64,000 nt of DNA. It comes from Natronoarchaeum mannanilyticum. Lineage in GTDB: Archaea; Halobacteriota; Halobacteria; Halobacteriales; Natronoarchaeaceae. The stretch is from NCBI RefSeq assembly GCF_039522665.1, contig NZ_BAAADV010000001.1, forward strand, positions 1,317,129 to 1,381,128, in the 5' to 3' direction. The notes under the pieces were generated by a model that ran no database searches, was not told where the DNA came from, and was given only the letters and a program-made list of their open reading frames with translations. Below are positions 1 through 8,726 of this stretch, piece after piece (the stretch's first letter is position 1; each line of letters opens with the position of its first letter). The translations under genes were made by a program, and so were the position numbers.

Positions 1-1069
1 TCGCGCCGCGCGTATCGAGCAACTCGCAGATCGACAACGCAGGGGAGTTCCTGGTATCCCCGACGTTGGGTTTGTACGTGATACCGAGTATCGATACCGA
101 CGCAGATTCAAGGGACACGCCGCGGCCAGCGAGCGCAGTCTCGACGCGGTCGACGACGTGGTTCGGCATCGACTCGTTGATCGCGTGGGCCTGCTCGACG
201 AGGTTCAGTTGTTGCCCGCTACGACGGCCCTGCCAGGAGAGGAACTGCGGATCGACCGGGATGCAGTGCCCGCCGACGCCGGGGCCGGGATAGAACGTCT
301 GGAATCCGAACGGTTTCGTCCCGGCGGCCTCGATCGCCTCCCACGCGTCGACGCCGATCTCCTCGGCGTGTTGGGCGACTTCGTTCACCAGCGCGATGTT
401 CACCATCCGGTAAGTGTTTTCGAGCACCTTCGCCATCTCGGCTGCGCCGGTGGATTCGACCGGGACGGTATCGTCGACGATGGCTTCGAACAGGGTCTTC
501 GCGGCCTCTCGCTCCTCGTCGGTGTCGGCACCGACGATGATCGGGATGTCCTTGAAGTCGTATGACCCTCCAGGGTTGATGCGCTCGGGCGTGAACGCGA
601 CGTGCGTGTCCTCTCCTGGTTCGCGACCGTTCTCTCGGAGCGTCGACCGGATCACCTCGTCGGTCGCACCGGGATAGACGGTGCTACAGCAGGCAAAGAG
701 CACCTCGCGATCGGGAGCGTTCGTCGCCACACTCTCGGTCGCTTTGCGCACGGCGGACATGTCCGGTTCGGACTGTTCGACGCCGGTCGGAACCGCGACG
801 AGGAACGCGTCGGCTTCCTCGAGCGCGTTTGCGTACGTCGTCGGCTCGAATCCTTGGTCGAGCGCTTGCTGCACTGTGTCGTCGTCGACGTCTTCTACGT
901 ACGAAGTGCCATCGCGGAGTTGTTCGACGCGTTCGAGGTCGATGTCGAATCCGACGACGCCGAAACCCGCTTCCGTGAAGTGACACGCGAGCGGCAGGCC
1001 GACGTATCCGAGCCCGACGACCGCGATCGTCGCATCGGCCCGGATGATCCGGTCGCGAACGCCGTTCAT
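1..1069 (-). CDS. nucleotide-sugar dehydrogenase (UDP-HexNAc/ManNAc dehydrogenase type), C-terminus cut by window
   Basis: NAD-dependent oxidation of a UDP-sugar to its uronic acid, acting in the cytoplasm to supply a glycan precursor. Translating the minus strand from the ATG at 1069 gives an N-terminal Rossmann motif (AVVGLGYVGLPLA), a central segment with the signature GPGVGGHCIPVDP containing the catalytic cysteine, and a C-terminal NAD domain starting with GITYKPNVGDTRNSP before the window ends. The GGHCIPVDP form is typical of the WecC/WbpA group rather than UDP-glucose dehydrogenases. The start overlaps the stop of the upstream epimerase (ATGA), so the two are probably translationally coupled. 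The substrate is inferred from family only; the last few dozen residues lie outside the window. Confidence 0.88.
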   Translation of the reverse strand, partial: MNGVRDRIIRADATIAVVGLGYVGLPLACHFTEAGFGVVGFDIDLERVEQLRDGTSYVEDVDDDTVQQALDQGFEPTTYANALEEADAFLVAVPTGVEQSEPDMSAVRKATESVATNAPDREVLFACCSTVYPGATDEVIRSTLRENGREPGEDTHVAFTPERINPGGSYDFKDIPIIVGADTDEEREAAKTLFEAIVDDTVPVESTGAAEMAKVLENTYRMVNIALVNEVAQHAEEIGVDAWEAIEAAGTKPFGFQTFYPGPGVGGHCIPVDPQFLSWQGRRSGQQLNLVEQAHAINESMPNHVVDRVETALAGRGVSLESASVSILGITYKPNVGDTRNSPALSICELLDTRGA

Positions 1070-2046
1070 TCTGCTGCCTCCGGAATGGCAGTCTTCTCTC
1101 TCCGCTCTGCGATGACGTCCTCGAGAATCCGATCGAGTTCCGTCTTTGGATGCCACCCGAGCGTTTCTTCGAGCTGGGAAACGTCGGGCTCCCGCTGCTG
1201 TGGTTCTTCGAAGTCCTCGTCGTAGGCGACTTCGTAGGGGATATGTTCGATCTCGGAGTCGGATCCAGTGAGTTCGATCACGCGCTCGGCGAGCGCGTTG
1301 ATGCTCGTCGGCTGTGGTGCGCCGACGTTGAATACCTCACCGTGAGCTTCAGGCTCCTGGAGGAGCTCGTAGGTCGCGCGGACGGCTTCCTCGACGTGAG
1401 TGAAGCTTCGCGTCTGGGTGCCGTCGCCGTAGACCGTCAGCGGTTCGCCGGCGAGCGCTTGCTCGACGAACGTCGGGATGACCATTCCGTACTGTCCCGA
1501 CTGGCGCGGGCCGACGATGTTGAAGTACCGACCGACGACGACCGGGAGATCCTCGGCGTCGTGGTACGCCAGTCCGTAGGCCTCGTCGACGGCCTTCGCG
1601 GACGCGTAACTCCACCGCGGGCTGGTCGTCGGGCCGAGGACGCGGTCATCCGACTCGGCGAACGGGACGGCGGTTGACTTGCCGTAGACTTCCGAAGAGG
1701 AAGCGATGAACGTGGGAACGTCGTGTTCTGCCGCCGCTTCGAGCACGCTCTCGGTTCCGATGAGGTTCGTCTGCAGCGAGTCGAGCGGGTTGTCGACGAT
1801 CTTCTCGACGCCGACGGCGGCCGCGAGGTGGTAGACGCTATCGGCTCGTCGAACCTGTTCTTCCACGAGCTCGGAATCGGTCACGTCTCCGTCGACGAAC
1901 TCGACTCGGTCTGACTCGGGGAGGTTCCTTCTTTGCCCGGTCGAGAGGTCGTCGAGGACCACTACGTCTTCGTCCGTGTCTTCCAGATAGAGGTCGACGA
2001 GGTGTGATCCGATGAATCCTGCGCCGCCTGTGACGAGAGTAACCAT
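1066..2046 (-). CDS. NAD-dependent epimerase/dehydratase (UDP-sugar 4-epimerase like)
   Basis: Extended short-chain dehydrogenase of 326 residues, the normal length for UDP-glucose/GlcNAc 4-epimerases. It begins with the NAD-binding motif TGGAGFIGSH (residues 6-15), has an SSSEVYG segment and the catalytic YASAK (YxxxK) in the middle, and an RSFTHVEE substrate-domain segment. It is probably the first step of nucleotide-sugar conversion for the glycan made here, and it overlaps by four bases the dehydrogenase that follows. An epimerase plus HexNAc dehydrogenase pair is typical of pathways to N-acetylhexosaminuronic acids. The exact sugar cannot be told from sequence alone. Confidence 0.88.
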   Translation of the reverse strand: MVTLVTGGAGFIGSHLVDLYLEDTDEDVVVLDDLSTGQRRNLPESDRVEFVDGDVTDSELVEEQVRRADSVYHLAAAVGVEKIVDNPLDSLQTNLIGTESVLEAAAEHDVPTFIASSSEVYGKSTAVPFAESDDRVLGPTTSPRWSYASAKAVDEAYGLAYHDAEDLPVVVGRYFNIVGPRQSGQYGMVIPTFVEQALAGEPLTVYGDGTQTRSFTHVEEAVRATYELLQEPEAHGEVFNVGAPQPTSINALAERVIELTGSDSEIEHIPYEVAYDEDFEEPQQREPDVSQLEETLGWHPKTELDRILEDVIAERREKTAIPEAAE

Positions 2047-2189
2047 TTCTTACCACTCTTTCTGTTGAGCCTACTACTAAGTATTGGCTATTCTATCAGT
2101 CGGCGTCGTTCCTGAACGTTATCGAGGACGAGAGGTACCCGGTCCGGCATCAACGCGTTCATAGGCGTCCGTTAACTACCGATTCGTAG

Positions 2190-3308
2190 ATGCGCATCCT
2201 CCGCGTCGCCCAGAAGCTCTATCCCGACACGAAAGGAGGCGGACAGTATCACGTCCACGCGATGAGTCGCGATCAGGCAGCGATGGGTCACGACGTCACC
2301 GTCCTGACGACGCGTGACGACGAGTCGCTGCCTCGGATCGAGGAAACGCACGGCTATACGGTCGTTCGTGTCTCTCCTGGGGTGACGATCGCAGGTAACG
2401 ACGTGTCGCCCGCCGTGGCGCGGTACCTGTGGGGTGTCGACGCCGAGTCGTTCGACGTGATCCACGCGCACTCGCATCTGTACTTCTCGACGAATCTGGC
2501 TGCGCTGAAGCGGCGATTGGGGGATATTCCGCTGGCGATCACGAACCACGGCCTCTATTCGCAGTCGGCACCCGAGTGGGTGTTCGATCTGTATCTGAAG
2601 ACGCTCGGTCGGTGGACGTTCAACCGGGCGGACGTCGTGTTCTGTTACACCGAGACGGACGAACAGCGACTGCGCGATCTCGGGATCGAAACGCGTATCG
2701 ACGTCGTCTCGAACGGGATCGATACCGAGCGGTTCACACCGGAGGGGCCCGAAAGCGATCTAATCGCGAGTGACGGGCCTGTCGTGTTGTTCGTCGGTCG
2801 GTTGGTAGAGGGCAAGCGGCCCAGTATTGCCGTCTCGTCGTTTGCAGACCTGCTGTCCGAGCATCCGGACGCGGAACTCGTATTCTGTGGCGACGGACCG
2901 TTGCGGGAGGAGCTCGAACAGCAGGCGACCGACCTAGGGATCGACGATGCCGTAACCTTCCTGGGTCACGTTTCGTACGATGCGATGCCCGAAGTGTACC
3001 GGAGCAGCGACGTACTGCTGCTACCGAGCCGTGCCGAGGGCGTCCCCCGGACGGTCCTCGAGTCCATGTCTTCGGGTATTCCGGTCGTGGTGAACGAACT
3101 CGACCAGATGGCCGGAGTCGTCGGTGATGGCGGTCACATCGTGGACGTCGGCGATCGAGAGGAGACGGTGTCGGCTCTTTCATCGGGGCTCGACGCCTCG
3201 GCGCTCGGAAAACGCGGCCGCGAGCGCGTCACGGGCGATTATCGGTGGCTCGACACCGTCGATCGGACGACGGCCGCTCTCGAGTCGCTGGTAGATGACA
3301 ATTCATAA
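2190..3308 (+). CDS. GT4-family glycosyltransferase
   Basis: GT-B fold glycosyltransferase of 372 residues. The N-terminal domain opens with MRILRVAQKLYPDTKGGGQYHV, the acceptor-side glycine-rich loop of GT4 enzymes, and the C-terminal donor domain has VLFVGRLVEGKR, GDGPLREELE and the EX7E-type segment SRAEGVPRTVLESMSSG. It likely transfers a sugar from a nucleotide donor to a lipid-linked oligosaccharide on the cytoplasmic face. It is divergently transcribed from the epimerase/dehydrogenase pair, with a 143-bp intergenic region between them. The donor and acceptor are unknown. The reading frame has the high GC3 typical of the host, unlike genes further on. Confidence 0.88.
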   Translation: MRILRVAQKLYPDTKGGGQYHVHAMSRDQAAMGHDVTVLTTRDDESLPRIEETHGYTVVRVSPGVTIAGNDVSPAVARYLWGVDAESFDVIHAHSHLYFSTNLAALKRRLGDIPLAITNHGLYSQSAPEWVFDLYLKTLGRWTFNRADVVFCYTETDEQRLRDLGIETRIDVVSNGIDTERFTPEGPESDLIASDGPVVLFVGRLVEGKRPSIAVSSFADLLSEHPDAELVFCGDGPLREELEQQATDLGIDDAVTFLGHVSYDAMPEVYRSSDVLLLPSRAEGVPRTVLESMSSGIPVVVNELDQMAGVVGDGGHIVDVGDREETVSALSSGLDASALGKRGRERVTGDYRWLDTVDRTTAALESLVDDNS

Positions 3309-3333
3309 ATTCATCGGCCGCTTGCCCTCGTCT

Positions 3334-3606
3334 ATGACCAGGGAACCGATCGAGGTTATCAAAAACTCGTTTATTTACCGCTCTGTCGCTCAGGTGTACC
3401 GCTGGGCCGACGAGAGCTCGTTCGTGAACTTGGTCTCGAGCGAACGCGTTATCGCCGGTGTCCTGGGCGTCTTTATGTCACTGAGCGTCGTCCGCGTACT
3501 GGCCTCCGACGTTCACGTGACTATCCAGTTCCTGAGCTTCTTGCTGTTGTTCGTGGTCACCGCCGCGGTCACCTGGAACTACACCGAGCCACTCGCGGAC
3601 GCGTAG
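3334..3606 (+). CDS. small two-helix membrane protein
   Basis: Open frame of about 90 residues just after the GT4 gene. An earlier ATG at 3295 overlaps the GT4 stop, but the ATG at 3334 (MTREPIEVIKNSF) gives a more natural start. It has two hydrophobic segments (around VIAGVLGVFMSLSVVRVLA and the following LSFLLLFVVTAAV), and its codons keep the strong G/C third-position bias of a real gene. The last 129 bases overlap, tail to tail, the 3' end of the membrane gene on the other strand. Function is not recognised; the position suggests an accessory part of the glycan locus. Confidence 0.6.
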   Translation: MTREPIEVIKNSFIYRSVAQVYRWADESSFVNLVSSERVIAGVLGVFMSLSVVRVLASDVHVTIQFLSFLLLFVVTAAVTWNYTEPLADA

Positions 3607-4734
3607 AGCCCAGCGCTCGACCACGGGGGCGGCCAGCACGATCAGGAGGAAGTCGAACACGATCCGGTGGCGAACGTTCGTTCCGAAGTTCGAGTCGATG
3701 ACGCCGTACCCCGTGATTCCCGCAACGTAGACGACGACGAGGAGGGCCGCCGTCGTTTCGTCGTACTCGCACTCGTACAGCGATCGAGCCGCGCTGACGA
3801 ACAGGACGATCGCGATCGGCGTCGCCGTGAACGTAAGCAAGTGGAAGACCGACTCGACGTGCAGCGGGAACGGTGCGAACTGGAAGTAGATCGCTCGGGT
3901 GGGTGCTACCAGAAGGAAGTCGAACCACGACGAGTACTGCATTCCCTCCAGATAGGCAGCTCCGCCGCGGGCCCGGTAGTCAACCGAACGGTTTACCACC
4001 GATAACGGATAGAGGAATTCGGCGAATAGCCCGAAGCCGACGGCGCCAATTCCGCCGAGCACCGCCGTGAGACTGGATATCGAGAGGTCGCGATCGGTCG
4101 CTTGCAACGCCTCGATGGCCGTTGCGGCGCCGAGTCCGAGGAAGGCGATCATTCCTAGCTCTCTCCGAAGGAGAAACATCATGCCCCAAAGCGGTGGCAG
4201 GGTCAACGCGAGAATACTGTTTCTGTTCGAGAGGCAGTAGTGTCCGAGCGCGAGGATCGAGAAAAAGAGGAGCACGGACAGCGAGTCGCGCATCGGGATG
4301 CTGAGCAAGTAGAACTGGAGCGGTAGGAACAAGATCAGCATCATGCTTCCGTGAGGCGTTCCCGGAAGGTTCGGGTAGAGTTGCTTCACCAAATAGGCGA
4401 TCGGGATGAACAGCAGAACCGCAAAGAGCCCGTTGAAAACGCCGACCGTCTCCGGTTGGGCTGGGAAGAATGTATACAGTAGAGCCTGAAACGTGCCAAA
4501 GGAGGTTACAGTTGTTGACGCTGCGGGTATTTCACCGCCAATGAGCGTTGCCCCGACGTGATGGAACTTCTGGATGTCCCAACCATAGGGCACTATTGGG
4601 ACAATCACGAGAGTCACAAAGATGTGTCCGAGGAATCCGATTATGGTGGCCGTCTGGTAAGTACGATCTCCGTAGAATTGCGTGACTATTACTAGAACGA
4701 ATAAGGAAACTAGTCCCGCCGTTACTACCATCAA
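3478..4734 (-). CDS. polytopic membrane protein, glycan polymerase/ligase or mannosyltransferase-like
   Basis: About 418 residues with roughly ten hydrophobic segments from the start (TAGLVSLFVLVIVTQF) to residue ~375. No signature strong enough to name a family, but size, topology and position between a GT4 and an asparagine-synthase gene match the membrane polymerases or GT-C-type glycosyltransferases of polysaccharide loci. The charged loop TPHGSMM and a segment FGTNVRHRIVFDFLL are visible. The last ~40 residues (rich in Asp, Gln, Glu) are antisense to the convergent small membrane gene and may be unimportant. Start chosen at the first ATG; a second Met follows directly. Confidence 0.7.
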   Translation of the reverse strand: MMVVTAGLVSLFVLVIVTQFYGDRTYQTATIIGFLGHIFVTLVIVPIVPYGWDIQKFHHVGATLIGGEIPAASTTVTSFGTFQALLYTFFPAQPETVGVFNGLFAVLLFIPIAYLVKQLYPNLPGTPHGSMMLILFLPLQFYLLSIPMRDSLSVLLFFSILALGHYCLSNRNSILALTLPPLWGMMFLLRRELGMIAFLGLGAATAIEALQATDRDLSISSLTAVLGGIGAVGFGLFAEFLYPLSVVNRSVDYRARGGAAYLEGMQYSSWFDFLLVAPTRAIYFQFAPFPLHVESVFHLLTFTATPIAIVLFVSAARSLYECEYDETTAALLVVVYVAGITGYGVIDSNFGTNVRHRIVFDFLLIVLAAPVVERWALRVREWLGVVPGDRGGDHEQQQEAQELDSHVNVGGQYADDAQ

Positions 4735-4769
4735 TGCAATGATTCAAAGCGGACGAATAAAATACGTTG

Positions 4770-6668
4770 CTATTCAGTAGTGAGGTGGCCCTCAGATTTC
4801 ATCCTTCTATGCCAGTGTGCGAATACATATATATTCCAGAGAAACCACTCGTAGTCCTGCCGTCCTGAGATGTGTTGCTCGTGAAGTTTAAGTATGGCAT
4901 CCGCATTCAACAATGAGCTATCGACGTCCCTAACGACTGACTTGAAGTCCTCCTTGAGATCTTGCTTGAACCATTCTCCGATCGGCATCTCGAACCCCTG
5001 TTTAGGTCTCGATTTGATCTTCGGCGGTATCATATCATCGAACGCATCTTTCAAAATTCGCTTTCGATCATTTCTCGTGATCTTGTACTCCGTTGGCAGT
5101 CCCAAGGCGTAGTTCACGATATCTATGTCCAGAAACGGAACCCGGACTTCGAGCGAGTTGTACATACTCGCGAGGTCGACCTTCTGGAGCATTTGATTCG
5201 GGAGCCCGTGGTTGATGTCGACTGCCATTACGCGGCTTAACGAGTCATGTCTCTCCGCTGGGAGTTGGTTTTCAGCCATCTCGTGTTCGCGTCGCATCAC
5301 CGCTATTCCGTCTTTCGTCGGGTCACAGTCGCGATATACCGACGTTGCATCATTTGGTGATTTTCGAACCCACTCGAAGTGACGGTCAGGCACTTCGTCA
5401 GCACTGACGTTGACGAATTTTTGTCCTTTCCTGAAGGCTTCTCCGATAGCTGTAGATCTCGTGGCTGGCAACCGGTTGATAGCCGGTTCTACAAGCATCG
5501 AACGAATCTCTCGAGGGAGTGCTCGGTAGAACTTCGAGTAGTATTCACCGCGATAGCGATTGTATCCCGCAAACAGTTCGTCTGCTCCATCACCGGATAG
5601 AGCTACTTTTACGTCCTGGCTTGTTTCTCGGGCAACGATATACGTCGGGATTAGTGAAGGGTCTGCAAACGGTTCTCCTAGGCGGTCTAGAACTGACGGA
5701 ACGACATTTCGCACATCGTCTGCGGAGACTGTGTATTCGGTGTGATCCGTTTCGTGGTATTGGGCCACAACTTGTGCCGCATCTGATTCGTCGAACTGAT
5801 CGCTCTCGAAGCCAATTGTAAAGGTTTTGATTGGGTTGTCTTGTAGCTCCGATATTGCTCCCGTGATGATTGTCGAATCGATTCCACCACTGAGAAATGC
5901 CCCGAGGTCGACGTCACTCATCAAACGTTCTTGCACGGAGTTCATCACGATATCCCGCAAAGTAGCACTTGCCTCCGAAAACGGCGCATCCACTGGCCTT
6001 ATTGAGGGGTTATGAAACTGAGATCGGTTGATTCCTTGCTTAGAAATAGTAATGCGTTCTCCTGGTAGAACTTTCTGAATATTCTCAAACGCAGTTTTCG
6101 GCGCAGGTATATTTCCCAAGGCAAAATACTCTGATAATGCTACTGAATCCAATTCTCCTTGGTCAACATTTGATCGAAGTAGTGGTGGGAGCTCTGATGC
6201 AAATCCAATTCGATTACCGTCATCCGCGACGAACAGTGGTTTAATCCCAATCGAATCTCGAGCAAGAGTCAACTCCTTCTTATTCCGATCCCATAACGCA
6301 AATGCGAACATCCCATCTATATAATTAACTAATTCCGCCCCATATTCTTCATAGAGGTGGACCAGTACTTCCGTATCGGTGTCTGTTGTGAAGTTATGTC
6401 CCTTCTCTTCTAATTCCTCACGGAGACTGAGATAATTATAGATCTCCCCATTGAAGACGACAATGATAGATTCATCCTCATTCTTGACTGGCTGATCACC
6501 TGATTCGACTCCTACGATGCTTAATCGACGGTGCGCAAGTCCAATCTGATTCTCAAGAAAGTACCCCTCTGAATCCGGTCCTCTATGCCTCTGACAATCA
6601 TTAATGTCCTGAAGTTCTTTCTTGTTTGGAGGGGCAGACCACGAGAGGACCCCACCGATTCCACACAT
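4770..6668 (-). CDS. asnB: asparagine synthase (glutamine-hydrolysing) family amidotransferase
   Basis: About 632 residues, the normal AsnB length when started at the ATG at 6668, which places the essential nucleophile at Cys2 (MCGIGG). The glutaminase domain shows RRLSIVG and NGEIYNY; the synthetase domain shows the ATP pyrophosphatase loop LSGGIDST and ALSGDGADELFAGYNRY. The open frame runs on 60 codons upstream, but any extension would block the N-terminal nucleophile. In polysaccharide loci AsnB-like enzymes (for example the WbpS group) often amidate uronic acids, and nucleotide-sugar dehydrogenases are nearby, so glycan uronamide formation is a plausible alternative to asparagine synthesis. 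Codons are much more AT-rich than flanking host genes. Confidence 0.88.
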   Translation of the reverse strand: MCGIGGVLSWSAPPNKKELQDINDCQRHRGPDSEGYFLENQIGLAHRRLSIVGVESGDQPVKNEDESIIVVFNGEIYNYLSLREELEEKGHNFTTDTDTEVLVHLYEEYGAELVNYIDGMFAFALWDRNKKELTLARDSIGIKPLFVADDGNRIGFASELPPLLRSNVDQGELDSVALSEYFALGNIPAPKTAFENIQKVLPGERITISKQGINRSQFHNPSIRPVDAPFSEASATLRDIVMNSVQERLMSDVDLGAFLSGGIDSTIITGAISELQDNPIKTFTIGFESDQFDESDAAQVVAQYHETDHTEYTVSADDVRNVVPSVLDRLGEPFADPSLIPTYIVARETSQDVKVALSGDGADELFAGYNRYRGEYYSKFYRALPREIRSMLVEPAINRLPATRSTAIGEAFRKGQKFVNVSADEVPDRHFEWVRKSPNDATSVYRDCDPTKDGIAVMRREHEMAENQLPAERHDSLSRVMAVDINHGLPNQMLQKVDLASMYNSLEVRVPFLDIDIVNYALGLPTEYKITRNDRKRILKDAFDDMIPPKIKSRPKQGFEMPIGEWFKQDLKEDFKSVVRDVDSSLLNADAILKLHEQHISGRQDYEWFLWNIYVFAHWHRRMKSEGHLTTE

Positions 6669-6848
6669 GATTGTTCTTATTCTGCCGTCTTTGATAGGCG
6701 TTGCTAAACTATGTTTGACCATGTCCTGTTCTAATATTATAAATACTACTAATGTGGAAAGTATTCCCAGAACTAACGTTCCGATGAGTCGCTCATAACC
6801 AAAGTAGTAATCGTCACTGCTGGCGCTGGCCGGATGTGATTGCATCAC
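6669..6848 (-). other. in-frame 60-codon leader upstream of asnB with a membrane helix
   Basis: The frame of asnB stays open upstream of its functional start, from an ATG at 6848. The encoded segment contains a clear hydrophobic helix (LIGTLVLGILSTLVVFIIL) preceded by a polar N-terminus, like the beginning of a polytopic membrane protein. It cannot simply be the N-terminus of AsnB because the catalytic cysteine must be residue 2 after Met removal. It may be the stump of a deleted membrane gene fused upstream of asnB, or chance. Confidence 0.35.
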
Positions 6849-7296
6849 TGCTTACTGTGGAATCTAACTCATCTTTGAGTATGGGAAAACTAACTTTCGG
6901 TTATTGTCTCTGAAGTATTGTGTGTGTGATTGAGGTTAGAAGTTATTAAATACTACTATAATATATAAATAATTAATAGTATCCCTATCTATGTTCATTC
7001 TGTGTGGCTCTAGTAGAACTCGACTATTGGCCATTTAAGAGTGGAAATGCGGGCGTCTGACTTAGAGAGTGATTGACGGAGCTTGAATCGCTGACCTGGC
7101 CGCTAAATACGTACTAGCTCCGCCGATGACGGTCTATTGATCGAGTTCGTTAATGACAAAATATATCTACGCACTCATTATTCATAACGCCTAAATCCTT
7201 GCCGGCTTGAAGTCAAGATACTAGTATCCGATTCCTATCGGTCCAATTACACTGGCGCCCATAATAAGGAATCTTCAGAACTAGCAATCTAAATAT
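6849..7296. promoter_or_regulatory. AT-rich divergent intergenic region, no gene seen
   Basis: About 450 bases between the divergently transcribed asnB region and the flippase gene, very AT-rich (for example around 6950-6990, with repeated TATA-like stretches and a loose ATACTA/TAGTAT inverted pair). No open frame with convincing codon use. It presumably carries promoters for both directions. Confidence 0.45.
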
Positions 7297-8718
7297 ATGA
7301 ATATAGCAAGGTCAAGTCTGAAATTAGCAGTATCAAGAGCAGGCTCCGCGACTATCGGATTTCTTATCATTGTGTATCTAACTCGAAACTTGGACACTGA
7401 TATACTGGGAACTTTCTTCTTATTCCAAGCACTATTGGGGTTGATCTCTATTCCGGTAGACTTTGGTATGAGGAGATCTCTCTCAAAGCGATTGAGCGAG
7501 AGGAGTAACGATGGTGAAGTGATTACTACGGTGATCCTTATGAAGATCATCCCACTTTCCATCTGTTTATTTCTAGTATACTCTCTCAGGAGCCAGATAA
7601 ATAATTATCTGGGTGCAGATCTAGTAACGCTTCTCATATCTGCAATCGTGCTCCAAGAGATGGCCTTATTTACTATCGGAGTATTAAACGGACAGCTCCG
7701 GGTTGGTGAAACCGCGGTACCCAAATTCACGCGTCGAATCGCATTTGCTAGTACCACCTTTTTCCTTATTGAGCGAGGTTTCGGTGTTCGGGGTGCAATT
7801 TATGGTTTACTTATAGGACTTTCTGCGATGCTGGCAATTGCACTATATCGAGTGCAGATCTCTTTTGGATTTCCCTCTTTTTCGATGGCTGCTTCTCTAT
7901 TCGAATATTCTAAGTACGCATTCATATCCTCAGTCGGGGGGTATTTGTATAATTGGATGGACGTAGCACTTCTCGGCCTATTCTTAACACAGTCAGACGT
8001 GAGTATCTACGAAGTGTCTTGGCGTGTAACTGCTATCGTGATGCTTCTTGGACAATCTGTTGCGACTACTATCTTTCCTCAGGTCAGTAAATGGGATGCG
8101 GATGGTGCACACGAACGAATTGAGAACCTTCTCCCCCAAGCTGTTGCACCAGTCCTTCTTTTAGTGATTCCAGCATTTATGGGAACGATCGTCCTCTCTC
8201 AAGAGATTCTTTCTGTCGTATTTGGTTCAGAGTACGCAGTCGGACAACTAGTCTTGATTATCTTAATGGGTGAAAAAGTAATCCAATCCGTTCATATAAT
8301 ACTCGGTACTGCGCTTCAAGGAATCGATCGGCCCGATCTCGCAGCTCGTGCTGCCATTATCGCTATTTTCCTCAATCTCGTCCTTAACATCGTATTGATC
8401 CTTCAGTATGGTATTGTCGGTGCAGCAGTCGCGACTGGCCTTTCGTTTATTGCGAACAGCCTTCTCCACGCGTACTATCTTTCACAGTTCGTTAATATCA
8501 GATTGCCCTGGCAAGAAATTGGTGCTACTGTAGTTGCCTCTATTGGGATGGGTTCCATAGTATTTATGATTAAAAATTACCATACCATCGACTCATTACA
8601 GTCCCTTTTAGGCATCGTCATCACCGGGATGGTTGTATATGCACTGCTGGCAGCCACCCTAGCACCACTCAGGGATGTTATAATTACTAACCTTAGGAGA
8701 ATGGATATTGTGGGATGA
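7297..8718 (+). CDS. polysaccharide flippase (Wzx/MATE-like, MOP superfamily)
   Basis: 473 residues with 12-14 hydrophobic segments and the typical start of Wzx-like proteins (ARSSLKLAVSRAGSATIGF, then VYLTRNLDTDILGTFFLFQ). The MOP superfamily moves lipid-linked oligosaccharides across the membrane, so this is the likely flippase of the locus, acting before AglB or before surface assembly. Codon usage is AT-rich (many A/T third positions), unlike the core genome, consistent with acquisition of the whole cassette. It is followed after 8 bp by a convergent glycosyltransferase. Confidence 0.87.
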   Translation: MNIARSSLKLAVSRAGSATIGFLIIVYLTRNLDTDILGTFFLFQALLGLISIPVDFGMRRSLSKRLSERSNDGEVITTVILMKIIPLSICLFLVYSLRSQINNYLGADLVTLLISAIVLQEMALFTIGVLNGQLRVGETAVPKFTRRIAFASTTFFLIERGFGVRGAIYGLLIGLSAMLAIALYRVQISFGFPSFSMAASLFEYSKYAFISSVGGYLYNWMDVALLGLFLTQSDVSIYEVSWRVTAIVMLLGQSVATTIFPQVSKWDADGAHERIENLLPQAVAPVLLLVIPAFMGTIVLSQEILSVVFGSEYAVGQLVLIILMGEKVIQSVHIILGTALQGIDRPDLAARAAIIAIFLNLVLNIVLILQYGIVGAAVATGLSFIANSLLHAYYLSQFVNIRLPWQEIGATVVASIGMGSIVFMIKNYHTIDSLQSLLGIVITGMVVYALLAATLAPLRDVIITNLRRMDIVG

Positions 8719-8726
8719 CCTTCGTA

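Noticed and set aside
7021..7130. possible transposase remnant between asnB and the flippase
   Set aside because: No frame or terminal repeat could be supported; only AT-rich DNA is seen.
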